A stretch of DNA of 64,000 nucleotides from Sclerodactyla briareus (taxonomy: Eukaryota > Echinodermata > Holothuroidea > Dendrochirotida > Sclerodactylidae). The notes under the pieces are model-generated. The model saw only the letters and a list, made by a program, of their open reading frames with translations. It did no database searches and was not told the origin of the DNA. The stretch covers positions 186,001 to 250,000 of the forward strand of contig JAODTK010003421.1 in NCBI GenBank assembly GCA_026419785.1. The letters are read 5' to 3'. Position numbers and translations under genes: made by a program. Position 1 is the stretch's first letter; each line of letters opens with the position of its first letter. Shown piece by piece: positions 11,931-23,059 of this stretch.

Positions 11931-12965
11931 CAGGAGCGTCGGACCGTTTGAAAAGTGGGGGGGGGGGGGGGGGGGGCACATCGAATGCCGATTACCATCT
12001 AAGCGGAGCGCCACCATAGTTGGCGCGAAGCGTACGAAGAATATTTCAGATTTTCATACTCTCCAGATCGACGGAAACGGCCACTTGCCAGGCTCAATAG
12101 CACCCATTACAGTTGTGTGATTTGAGTAAAAGACAGACAAAAAAGTTGTCATTGTGCATACTGAGATGATTTACCGAATATCACACATGGTATTTTTATT
12201 ACCTTTTCTACTCTGGCTTTGTTGCGTGGGATCCAGGGGTCTACCGAACGGTCTCTGATGGGATCGAAGGGAAAAGCCATAGGCCTACGGGACCACTCCG
12301 ATTTGGAAGCAGAAAATTTGTACCCGAATTATTCAAGTCAATCATTGGAAACTACCGGCGCGCGCGAAGCGCGCGAAAAAAAATGCGCATGTTTTCCGGG
12401 CATTTTGTCGAGAAGGTCTGCACAAAATTCAGGCATTTTTTCACTTTGCCTTTCTCCTCCTCAAATTTTCCACGAATTTTCGCCGAATTTTTCATCGCAG
12501 AAAAACTTGGGGGGGGGGGGATTTGTGTTGAATATTGCGGGGATATAATTAATCGAGTGAACAAAATGATTCGAAGCATTACATCGCATATTTAGCCTAC
12601 AACGCTGAAAGAAAAACGCTATTGCGCGCGAAACACTTGAAAAATTATGCACTTTTGGCTGTTCGATTTAAATTCGAGAACTCGGTATGAAACATGGGTA
12701 ATCCTTCGACTTCGGCGCTAGTCGGGTCCAAATCTTCATCTGGGGTCCGCACCTGGAATTAGTGGACGTAAGACGATTTCCATCGCGATTATTGTCTGGT
12801 TAGACAAAAATTGAAACAGTTTAGAGTGAACAAAATCGTGCATGCGCCTATTTTTTTTTTATCACGGTCCGGAAAAGTGGAGGGGGGGGGGACAAACGAT
12901 ATGATTTACCTCACTTGGAAAGTGGGGGACAGGGTCCCCCCGTCCCCCACCTGTTGACGCCCATG
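11931..12965. mobile_element. Non-autonomous hAT-like element 2
   Basis: An 8-bp target duplication, CTGCACAT (11923-11930) and CTGCACAC (12966-12973), flanks the element. The left end starts CAGGAGCGTC and the reverse complement of the right end starts CATGGGCGTC, so the TIRs are imperfect. G-runs sit just inside both ends. The interior, about 1 kb, has no transposase. It contains two copies of a GCG-CGAAGCG motif (12020-12030 and a strong GCGCGCGAAGCGCGCG hairpin at about 12360-12375). The same interior theme occurs in hAT-like elements 1, 3 and 4. The 8-bp target duplication supports the hAT assignment. Confidence 0.75.
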
Positions 12966-14919
12966 CTGCACACGCGTTCCACGCTTGTAAGCTCGAGTGT
13001 GCTTACAATGCTATCTGATTACCCTTTGAGTCCTGAATAATTCTGAAATGGTAGAGGTGTCACATCACTGCCCGCGCCTTGAAGCGTTTCGCGGTCCCTC
13101 GGGGTTAAATTGTCACATACGTGATATGTAGCACACACACCCTGTGGTCAATTCCTTTTCGACGCACCAAATAACATATGTTGAAAGCCCTTACTGTGCC
13201 CAATTAAGTTTTTCCACTTTCAGCGCTCAAGAATTGCTACGTCTGACCCGATAAGGTCAATCAAGAAGGACGTCTCTGACAAAGAGTATTGTAGCAGGGT
13301 CACTCGGATTCGAGTGGATTAAAAATCCTGATCTCAAGACTGACAATCTGAAAAAACAACAATTTAACTGTCTGTGTTATCATTTTCCTTTCCGTATACC
13401 AGAGACTAGTTATCTGTTCACTGAAAAAGCTATATTGTAACTACAGTGCAATAGTGTGTGCAACCCGAGGTGGTGTTACTAGTAGAGCGTATAACAAGTA
13501 GGCTATGGTTACAGCCTATGTTTCCGATGATCCAGAGAGGTACTCTTCCAATATGACTATGAGAAGTCAATGTAACCAAAACACTCATATCGTATCCTTA
13601 TCCTCCTCGATACTTTTTCATTTCTAACCCGTTAACGAAAATCAATTTTCAGATTCTCACCATCAGCTGGCTATTCCGTCCTAACCCAACGAGTATTCTA
13701 CCTCGCCATTCCACTACGCTTGGTGTTACGTGAGATAGCACGAGCAGTTCGACGGCTTCAGTGTGTGAGTAGAGTTTGACGAGGAAGCATCGTCCGCTGC
13801 TCCTTCGAACAAGCTCAGCCCTGTAGATTGTTAATCCCTTCGCTTGGGTAATGTCATCGGTAGAATCTAATCAAACTTCGTCCTGTGGACTCGTTCAATT
13901 TGGCGTTAAGACGCCTCACTACAACAAATGAAACGATTTACGACGGTACATCCGTTATATCGTCTCGCCTGAATGGTATCCAGGGAGAGACCTGGCAGGT
14001 ATTTCCCGTTAGCAGGATTTTCCCAAAACCGTAAGACCGATTTCAAGGAACTTTTATTTAGGCATATGAGGAAACGTTTGATGGGTGTTGGGCCAAGAAA
14101 GTCGCTAACTAGGTATGTTAATTTGCCCAAGTTTGTATTCTATGATTTGAGCATCGTTAGCAGATTACAGACAGGCAATGAGAGCTATGGTGATGTGGTA
14201 TAGCCCATAGGTACAGGAATATTAAGTAGATGAACTGATGCTGATTTAATATGCTGATTGAGTAGGTCTATTAATATTCTGTTGGATTTTCCACCAACTC
14301 CTGGGGACTAGTGAGATGCCTTCGCTCCCAAGTGAATTCGAAACGTGAATTGAAGTCATTGGAGGGTCATTATGTGTCTAATCTAATGATTTATACTTTG
14401 TGAATTCTTTCCATTCAGTCAAATTTACACTTAGTAGACTTGCTCATTACTCATGAATTGGAAGGTGCATTGTCCGCGGTTATAGGTGGAACACCTGAGG
14501 GGCTGACAAACCCTAGCTACCTTCATGACCTTCCAGATTCTGGTGTTATTATTGCTAACTAATAAACCGCTCTTTTGCGACCAAAACTAAATGCCTGATC
14601 TGTTGACAGGACAACCAACCACTGATCGCGAGACATGCGAGACTAGCGTCGAGAACCACTTGAAAAAAAACGACCCAAAATGTCCTGGTGACATACACAC
14701 GAGATATAACATCATTTACTCAACAATAGCAAATGACCATGAACTTGGCCTTCTCTAGTGGGAAAGAAAATTCAGACTCCAAGTATTACCTCTAAATTAC
14801 ATTCGTCAATTCATAACTATCACAAAATGTGCGTATTGCATATAATAAAGGATGGTGGGAGTGAGGGGACTAAATTACTAGGTAAACATGCTATGAACGA
14901 ATTACCCGGCAGCTTGAGT
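12966..14919. other. Mostly featureless unique sequence
   Basis: Apart from one possible short exon (13653-13762) nothing is supported. Overlapping 74-76 codon ORFs on both strands at 13906-14203 show no protein family. Copy 2 of the duplicated block begins at the right edge, although its true left boundary may be slightly earlier. Confidence 0.5.
13653..13762 (+). other. Possible internal exon (unrecognised protein)
   Basis: An open segment of 36 codons sits between a TTTTCAG acceptor (ending 13652) and a GTGAGT donor (from 13763). It reads FSPSAGYSVLTQ, then a hydrophobic stretch VFYLAIPLRLVL, then basic REIARAVRRLQ. A frame without stops, bounded by two good splice signals and locally richer in G+C than its surroundings, is suggestive. 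The length is short enough to arise by chance. No domain is recognised and no partner exon was found. Confidence 0.22.
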
Positions 14920-15944
14920 TTCCATGTCACAAATTCCGTTTGCTGAAATTGATGGTCAGGGTGGACACCAAGAGAACTTGTTGTTAAACTCCGGACAAAC
15001 ACTACCGTTTCAAATCAAATCAGCACAAGTTCAATTTAAAGGCAATATGGCCGTATGATGAAAGCCCCTTGACATAAAGCGAGGGTAGTGGCTGTCATCA
15101 GCATCTGCAAGTTACACACTCGGCTTCATATTATTATGCCGTATGGCCTTGTTATAGCCCACTTATTACATTATCAGTTTTATTCAATGAGTGCTCCACA
15201 AGCCTAAATGTGACCGAGAGATCAATCTTCACTATGCAAGTTTCTATCGAAACTTGGTTAAATTATTGTATATAGTCGATTATTCACCAATAGACCGTCC
15301 TTTGTCGAGGGAAATGACAACCTCATCATAGTGAGGTAATTGTCACTCATTCAATACGGCCTTTGGAAATAATTTTGTTATGTGCAAGATGACCGCCAGT
15401 CGTGTAAATACACATCCACCATGCCACACTGTAGAACCTCGTCTAGGCGACCCCGTATTTCCCCCTTTTCTACCACCCCTAAGACCACAGGAGAGCCCCT
15501 CACTCTGACCACCTTTTAGACCACAGAGGAGCCACCGTCTACCTACCAACACCAACCAATGAACCAGAGGCGAAGAAACATTGTGCCCCCTCTGGATCAT
15601 GTTCGGGGTAATAGGGCCATGACCCACATACATGATGGAGGGCGGAAACTCGTTAGCGAGCAGCTAGTTACCGAAGCCCAAAAAAACATAGAAACAAAGA
15701 AGTAGCTATCAGATCTAAATATTGATACATATATGTACACAATACGGTAATGAGACGGAAGAATTAATAACAACCACTTCGCACGCTCGAGGAAAGCCAA
15801 TAAATACGGAACTATTGAAAGTGAAGCAACCTACATCGATCTACAATGTAAAGCATGGAGATTCCCGTTAGTGATAAGCTATAATTTTTTGATTCGTGGG
15901 AAAAGGCGATATCCCTCTAACAAGGGGGAGGGGGGGTCCAGAGG

Positions 15945-16040
15945 AAAACCACTGTTATACCAAACACCAATCAATGAACCAGAGGCGAAGAACATTGTGC
16001 CTCTGCGGATCGTGTTCGGGGTAATAGGACCAGGAGTTCG
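15945..16040 (+). repeat. Ectopic second copy of a block segment
   Basis: The segment with CCAATCAATGAACCAGAGGC and GTTCGGGGTAATAGG repeats, with few changes, the sequence at 15550-15625 inside the same block. Copy 1 has it only once (about 848-915). It therefore looks like a copy-2-specific patch, inserted after the run of G at 15920-15935. Confidence 0.75.
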
Positions 16041-18109
16041 AAGAATCCGTAGTGCATAGCTGCCGCTTCTTTATTCGTAGGGAAAAAAAAGGGATAGTCT
16101 CCATACAATGGGGGGGGGGGGGGATGTTCCAATGGGGAAGTAGGGTGAAACTGTGGAAGTCACGTGAACTCATGAATGCGGGATGTGTGTATGCAGAGAA
16201 CAGCTCATGAGAATTGTTCACTCAAGGCTTAATAAAATGCACACAATTTCACAGCCATTTCGATCCCAAACTAGTATAAAATAATATACAAATATTGAAC
16301 AAAATCAGCCAGGTTAGAGTATCTCAAATTCCTAATTAGTAAATTTTCAGATAGTCGTCAGTCAGGTCAAATCCTAGGCGTCGTTACAGTTTATCAGGGG
16401 TAAATTTAAACAAACTTGGGTAATCCGAACTGAAACAAGCGAAGCACTGAAAGCGACGCCATACAAAACGTATAATCGGAAAAACATTCAAGTGTTACAT
16501 CATTAAGGGCTCACACGCATGGGTACCCCGACGTATGTCTCTCGTGAATGGAGGCTTCCATCCTCAGAATGGTTACTGCCAGCAACCGTTGCTTATGAGA
16601 ACAAGGCAGCGTGAATGTAGAGTGAATAACTGACTTGAAATATCTGGTTAGGTCCTTGGGGTTCGACGAGATATAATATATGCCAGCGTTACGGTCCAAA
16701 GTATGTTCGTACAACATATGTCTTTTGGAGCATGCATACCTCCGGCTATGAGATCCAATTCTATTTCTTCAGTCATAAAATCCACCATTGAATGCCAGAT
16801 GCTATAGAAACGAACATATTCGATTATAAAAGGAATTAAAAGCCATGCCTGGATATCTTCTATAATTCGTAATTCAGCAAGCATAACAGGAGGAAGGCGT
16901 AGGCGGAGAGAAAAAAAAAGTACTAAAAAATGATAATAACGGGCGTGCTAATATTTTAGTGGGGATTAGTCCATTCAGTGATTCATCGGAAATTGCTCTG
17001 CTTCCGCGCTACCATCAGAGCACTTACCTATATGCACAACTAAAGTCACTCTCGGTATATGAGAGCGTCTATTTGGTATGCGCTAGAACGAGAAAGTCCA
17101 TTCGGATTTTTTATTGCCCTCAGAGTTGTCCATCTCTTGAAGGAGGAAGCAGCGTCCAAAGCGTATAACGCTGATGGCGGAATTAAAAACTCATCTGTGC
17201 GTAGCGGGTGTGGTAGTAGAGTTTAAGAATGGAACATACTAACAACCCCGTACCAATCAGCCTTTAGTTTAATCTCAGGTTAGCTCATCAGTGTTGGGTT
17301 GAAGCATTTGTGATTAGGATTACGAGAAAGCTAATTCAGTACAGACATACCTAGCAACTGGCTCTAGTAGAGAAACAACCCCCATTGTGTCACAACTCGG
17401 AAACTTATCATGGGTGGCACACTGCTAACAACCAAAATGCTGAACATTGAAAGAACATTTATTTCTTATATCGGAACATATTGAAAAATCGTACAAAATT
17501 GCTGGGAGCATGAAATGATCAAAACTATTGTCATATTTGTATTGGGAATATCAAGATTGGTGATGTCTTGTCTGCTTGCCCTCATACTGTATGACTGATA
17601 GTAGGTCCACGTCATATTATTCTTAAAGTCTATGCTACTGGTGTCCTTCAATCTACCTGACTCGGATTAAATTATTCTTAGCGTCGCTACAAGCTACCCA
17701 TCTCTCTCAAAGCAGTTATCACGTAATGGTAGTTAGCTTAGGACTAACTCCGCTGTGCGAGTGTTGATATATAATGCGAGTTTGTGAAGCATTATTCTCG
17801 AGCAATTTTATCGTGTAAATACAAAAAGCCAACCAGACATGGAGTATATGTGTTCACCTTAAAAGTACAACATTGTTGTGGGGACATGTCAGGGTATGGA
17901 GATCAACAGAGGTCAGTCTGAAACGATGGTGAACACGATAAATCTAGAATATTTGGTCTTTTCCAATGAAAAATGTGTAGGCAGTAAATACTAATTCATA
18001 ACTTAGAGAAAAGATATTTGAGCAATGTCAGGTTGTTTTCACCATTATGTGAGTCATGCGTGATAAGGCTCACACAGTGGTATAATATAATATATAAAAA
18101 TCCGCATGC

Positions 18110-18412
18110 TTAGCGATTCCAACGTCATAGACTTGTCAAAGCGCTCTTCGGATATACTCCGATAAAATGAACCGGTAGGCTTCCGACTATATCGGAACCC
18201 CAGGTATTTTAAAAAAAAACAAAAAGTTGCGTCATTGTAGGCGGCAGGTGTACTCAAGTTCCTCTTAGGTATACAATATCACCTGGGTGGGTGATGCAAT
18301 GGAGACAAAGTACTTTGCCCAAGGGTACACGAAAAAAGTGATCAGTTCATCGTGATTCGAACTCTCAACCTTTCGATCACCAGTCCAAAGCTTTACCAAC
18401 CGAGCTACTCTA
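18110..18412 (-). mobile_element. tRNA-derived SINE, copy 2
   Basis: The minus strand carries an A-box TAGCTCGGTTGG (18396-18407) and a B-box GAGTTCGAATC (18354-18364) at normal tRNA-like spacing. These lie in a head of about 70 bp with a plausible cloverleaf remnant. The body has CCCTTGGGCAAAGTAC and a CACCTGGGTGG box. It is better preserved than the copy at 7196-7495. The hAT-like composite inserted exactly at its 5' edge, so the SINE's first bases are part of that element's target duplication. It could still hold a pol III promoter; whether it is transcribed is unknown. Confidence 0.75.
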
Positions 18413-19084
18413 CTCCCAGTCAGGCCAATGCGAAAGTTTTTATTACTGGGGGTGCTGAGTTCTGACAAAAAACACCTCACCTACCCCTACAGGAAAACAT
18501 ATATTTTCGTCATTTGAAATTCTTCAGATTTTTTCAATTTTATATTTTTATATGATATTTATAGCGAATTCGCGTGATTCTGATTAGACAGTACACCCTG
18601 ATGTACCCGGGTACGGGTACACCTAATTCTGTTAATTAGCAGCACAAGGCAAGGGCGTCCCATGAGAAAAAGCAAAATAACATTGAACAGCGGGCGTAGT
18701 AGCCAGGTTTCTGGGTGTCAGGGGCAAAGATAACTCAGGCTCCATTATTGACGCGTCAGTGGGGTATAAGGAAAGGGATTTTCCTGCTTTTCACATTATA
18801 CACTTGATAATAATTACTTTCACTGTCGGTCAGTTGGTAATGCGCAGGCGGCGATCTGTGTTGTGTTGAATATTGCGGGGACATATGAGGGTAGCACCAA
18901 TTAAGCGGAAGCGCCACATGGGTTGACGCGTAGCGAACAAGGGATTTGCAGTTTTACGACCCCAGATTGCAGGAAAACGGCACTTTTGGGGTCATAAGGC
19001 AGATAAGCATGCAACAACCCTAAAATCGTCAATCAATTCCCGATTTTAGCTCAAACCAGCTTATGCTGGTTGAGCTGTTTTGAT

Positions 19085-19185
19085 CTGCCAGTCACTCTAT
19101 CTTATCTACTATATATCTATCTACTATAATCTATCTATCTTCTATCTAGCTATCTATTCTATCTGTCGATCTTCTATCCGGGTGT
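19085..19185 (+). repeat. Degenerate (ATCT)n microsatellite
   Basis: Imperfect CTAT/ATCT repeats inside hAT-like element 3. Unlike the tract at 2880-3090 there is no LINE coding sequence next to it. Confidence 0.8.
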
Positions 19186-19369
19186 AACAATTGCTTTTTG
19201 GCCCCCAAAAACAGTCATCTGTGATTATTGACCAACTGGGACACAATGTTTATGAACAATGGGACATGTTGACTTGTGAAGTCAAGTCAAAGGTCATTAA
19301 ATGGGCAGTATAGGCCATTATGTGTAAAATTTCAAAATGTATCTCATCCTTCAAATTTGGTGCCACAGT

Positions 19370-20230
19370 GCTGATGTTCGGTCATAATGATGGTCTTACA
19401 GCCGTTTACATTCGGGGTGTTCGGAATTTTTCGGTCCAAGGTCCCACTTGGGCCGAGGGCCCATTTTATGAAATTTCACACAATAGTACTTGAAATGCAT
19501 CTCCGCCCACAAGATGTAATTATGTCGTCAAGTTACAATATGGTACTTGGGTAGAGAGGCCATTAGGGGGTGTTTGGGATCATGGCCCAGTTTGAGCCCT
19601 AGGACCCATCTATGAAATCTGCCAAAATCTGTATTCTCCTACAAATTTTGTTGCCACAGTACTCATGTCAGTCATAATGGTGGTCCATTTGCTATGCCTT
19701 CATGGTGCCCAGGAATTTAGGTCCCAGGCCCAGGTGAAGAGCGCCTAGGGCCCATCATGTGGAATTACACAGATTGCTTCTCTATCTTACGAATTTGTTG
19801 CAAAAGTGCTGGCATTCAGTCTAATGATGGTCTAACAGCGTACCTTTGGGGGGTAAGAGAATTTTGGTCCAAGGTCCTACTTGGGCCCATTGGGCCATTT
19901 ATGAAATTTACAAATGTACTTGAAATGCATCTAATTCCACAAGCGGTCAATGATTTTCTACATTTCAACGAGTTACATGTACGTCCAGGGGTAGAGGGCA
20001 CAGGGAGGTGTTTGGGAATTATGAGCCCAATGGCCCAATATATGGAATACTGCAAAAACTTGTATCTCCTACAATTTGTGCACAGTGTGATGTTCAGTTA
20101 ATAATGATGGTTAAGAGGTGTACCTTCAGGATTACCGGATTTAGGCCCCATGGCATAGTCGACGGTGCCCGTGCCCATCATGTGAATATTTATGGAATGC
20201 TAAGACATCTTTAGGCCATATGAAGATCAT
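19370..20230 (+). repeat. Tandem array with ~430-bp composite unit
   Basis: GGTCCAAGGTCC occurs at 19433 and 19866, 433 bp apart. A shorter sub-motif, TAATGRTGGT preceded by a CAGT(C) segment, occurs near 19381, 19671, 19819 and 20097. Conserved parts between them include TATGAAATTT, TTGAAATGCATCT and GGTGTTTGGGA. This suggests an old array of alternating half-units. The 114-codon ORF here (19757-20101) is a by-product of the array and has no family features. Confidence 0.7.
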
Positions 20231-20329
20231 GGTCGAAAGTCATGAAGGCGCAATGCCATTGTTTGAAACTGCCTCCTTGGCCTCATGATCTTGAACATTT
20301 TATCACATTTAATTGTACATTCGTCTCGG

Positions 20330-20911
20330 AACATTCTTGAGTTTGAGCTACAGAACCACTGGTGCTCTTGTTCTAATCACAAGAAAACATTTGAAGGGAA
20401 CTGATCGATGTGTTTACTTACAATTCGGCCAGCCGCACCATCGTGGACGCGTAAGGGTACAAGCGGAAATTTCTAGTTTAATAGACCCCCCTTTTTTCAG
20501 ATTGAGAAAACGGCCCTTCCCGCACTGTATGGCAGTTAGCAATGTCCCTAAAAATTGGCTATAAATTTCAGAAATTCGTATTTAACGAAACGTTCTTGAA
20601 GGAACTAATGATGTTTATCCTTAAACTTTGGGCCAGCATCCAGTGGTCTCGTATAGGTACAAGGAAATTTTGAGCCTTTAGAATCCCCAGATGCCGGCAA
20701 CGGTACTTCCCATGTTTATTGGCGTAAAGCAACTCCCAAAAATTGACATAAATCTGAAATGTATATCTCAAGGAACACTCGAAGGAACGGATCTTCGTTT
20801 ATTCATTCAAGTTCGCGCAACCATCAGTTGACGCGTACCGTAGAAGAAAAAGTGTCTCACAGACCAAAAACCCCCCCCCACCGCCTTAGTGCAGGGAGCG
20901 GCACTTTCCGC
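20330..20911 (+). repeat. Tandem array, ~190-205-bp unit, split by a nested element
   Basis: Related units start near 20391, 20595 and 20780, each with TTGAAGGAACTGAT-like sequence, a GTTTA segment, GCGTA..GGTACAAG, a GGCAA..CTTCCCGC segment and GGCAGT..AAATTGACA. The third unit breaks off at 20911. Its continuation (TATGGCAGT..GAAATTGACAGTAAC..CTGATCGATG) is found at 23067-23130, on the far side of the nested hAT-like element. So the array existed before the nested insertion. Confidence 0.75.
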
Positions 20912-23059
20912 CAGTGGCGTAGGAACGAAATTTGAGTTGGGGCTGGAGTTGGATGGAACGGATCTGGGGGAGGTCTAAGGGGCACTCCAAACCACTGCTT
21001 CTCCACGAAAATATTTTTGCAATTTCACATGTCGTTAGATGGGATTTGCTGCTATGAATCATGGTGATTTTTTCTTGCAAAATTGAGGGCAGTGAGTTCC
21101 TTTCTTTTCGAGTTGGTCTCAACATCTCACCTTTCCGGGGACGCCGAAGTCCCCTATCCCACTTTTGGAAATTTTTGTCACATTTCAGGTGGATGAGTGC
21201 CAATTTGGTGCAATATAGGACTCCGAAAACCCACATTCTTTCCAGAAATAATGTGCATTTTCGCATGCCGTTAGATGCGATTGCTGCTTCAAGTCTTGTG
21301 ATGTTTGCTGCCCCAATCAAGGGCAGTGGGTTCCCTTCTCTGGGAGTTGATCTAATTCTCACCTTTCAGGGGGACAACAAAGTCCCCCCCCCCACCCCCC
21401 CCCCTCTCCCACTTGAGGAAAATTTTGATTTTCAGTGGCCTAGATTGCAGTTTGGTGCAATTTAGGACCCCGAAACACTCGCTCCTGCCAAATTAAGTTT
21501 GCTTTTTGAATGTTTTAGAGCGATTTGCTGCCTATGAGCTTGCGATTTTTCTGCCAAATCGAGAGCGTGAGTTCCCTTCATTGGGGTGGTCTAAACCTCA
21601 CTTTCAGGGGACTACCGAAGCCACTCCCACCCACCCTCCCCCACTGGGAAGAGTTGCATTTCTGGTGGCTCAGAGGCAATTTGGTGCCCAATAATAGCAC
21701 TCCCAAAACACTCACTTCGTTCGAGAAATGATCGGCATTTTCACATGTCCTTAGACTGGGATTGGTGCCTTGGATCTCGTAGTTTCTTTGCCAATCGAGG
21801 GGGGTAAGGGACCTTATTTGGGAGTTGGTCTGGAATATCACCTTTAAGGGGACGCCAAACCCGCCTTTCCGAACTTTAAGAATTATTCACATTTCAGGTG
21901 GCCTAGATGCAGTTTGGTGCATTAGTCACTCCAAAAACACAAACTTCGTTCCTGAAATAATTTTGGATTTTCACAGTGCCGTAGGGGGGGGCTCATGCGA
22001 TTTGCCAATTTGCTACTCGGGATCTGGTGATTGTTTCTGCCAAAAACTGAACTGATACCTGGCGCAGTAAGTTCCATTTTCGGGAGTTTGCTAATCTGAT
22101 ATGTTGGGGACTGTCAAATCACAGTCCCCACTTTGGAAAATGTCGGCATTTCCCCGGTGGCCTTAGATGCGATTTGATGACTGAATCTGGTGTTTTTTCT
22201 TGACAAAAGTTCCTGAGAACTAAGTGCAGTAAGTTCCTTTCTTTGGAAGCTGGGCGAAATCACACTTTTCAGGAACATGCTCAAGGCACTCCAGTTAGTG
22301 CATGGATGACCCAGGGTATACATAGATTTACGTTTACCACGATCCCGTTTCTCTCGACGCAAATCTCTAAAAAAAAGATGCCCGAAATCATAAAGCGCTC
22401 GAATTATTGCAGTTTACGGGACGGTACATAAAATAGCTTCGCGCGCCAAAACCTTTGTCATTCAGTTTAGTATTTTATTTAAAAAATAAGTTGCATCCAC
22501 CCTTGCCGGAATTTAGAAAGTTGATCGATTTCTGCTAAGCTCTCTCTCTCTCGTTTTGTTCAGATCTATTCGGTGTCTCATTTTGGACCATGCGTGGTAA
22601 ACAGCTTTGCTCCGAAATGGATAGCTGGGAAGGGGGCGGGCGCGTCCTATTCTATGTCCACGCCTTCAGCAGATTTTCCAGGACACTATTTGTAAAATAT
22701 GCAGTCAACGGTATACTAGTCTAGAGAAAAAAATAGCTCGAATACACATACTTTAACAATACAGACGACATAATGTTCCCATTGCGCGCAAAGGAGCGCG
22801 AATTTTGCCAATTTTTGGGATATTGATTCGAAAAGTGGACTATCAGCAGAAAATTCAAGCAATCTGACTGAAAATGAGGAAAATGGAGAAAAGCCATGAA
22901 TGACAAAATGCTATTTGAAAATCAAAAAATGGGGGTTCGGACCTGTCGAGGCGTGGGGGGGGAGGGGGGGGGGGGAAAGGCACTTTCCGCCCCTCCAATT
23001 TTTACTGGGGGTGCTGGCGCCCCAAGCCCCCCCCCCCCCCCGGTTCCTACGGCCCCTTG
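20912..23059. mobile_element. Nested hAT-like element 4
   Basis: The left end is CAGTGGCGTAGGAACG and the reverse complement of the right end is CAAGGGGCCGTAGGAACCG; the shared GTAGGAAC core marks the TIR. Flanks CTTTCCGC (20904-20911) and CTTCCGCG (23060-23067) are near-identical, an 8-bp target duplication within one unit of a tandem array. The interior has six units of a ~238-bp array and, near 22783, a GCGCGCAAAGGAGCGCG hairpin. No transposase was found. The element is non-autonomous and younger than hAT-like element 3. Confidence 0.75.
20990..22300 (+). repeat. Tandem array, ~238-bp unit, about 6 copies
   Basis: The landmark (C)CGTTAGATGCGATTTGCTGC and its variants recur near 21031, 21269, 21512, 21750, 21981 and 22161. 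Each unit also has a CTTGTGAT..TTGCC segment, a GCAGTGAGTTCC segment, a GGGAGTTGGTCT segment, CACCTTTCAGGGGAC, a C-rich run and TTTCAGGTGGC..GATGCAGTTTGGTGCA. Overlapping ORFs (for example 158 codons at 20886-21362) arise from the array and have no family signature. The array fills most of hAT-like element 4. Confidence 0.85.

Noticed and set aside
13906-14203. ORF with FSQNRKTDFKELLFRHMRKR, resembling helix 8 of a GPCR
   Set aside because: No NPxxY motif or transmembrane helix precedes it in any frame, and the opposite strand is equally open. The likeness is too short.
18354-18407. Functional tRNA gene
   Set aside because: A- and B-boxes fit, but the cloverleaf is incomplete and the sequence continues into a repeated SINE body that also occurs at 7196-7495.
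18600-18622. GTACCCGGGTAC palindrome
   Set aside because: Short and without arms or copies elsewhere; not above chance.
20886-21465. Overlapping ORFs of 158 and 134 codons
   Set aside because: Both lie in the ~238-bp tandem array; the frames are not kept between units and no protein family fits.
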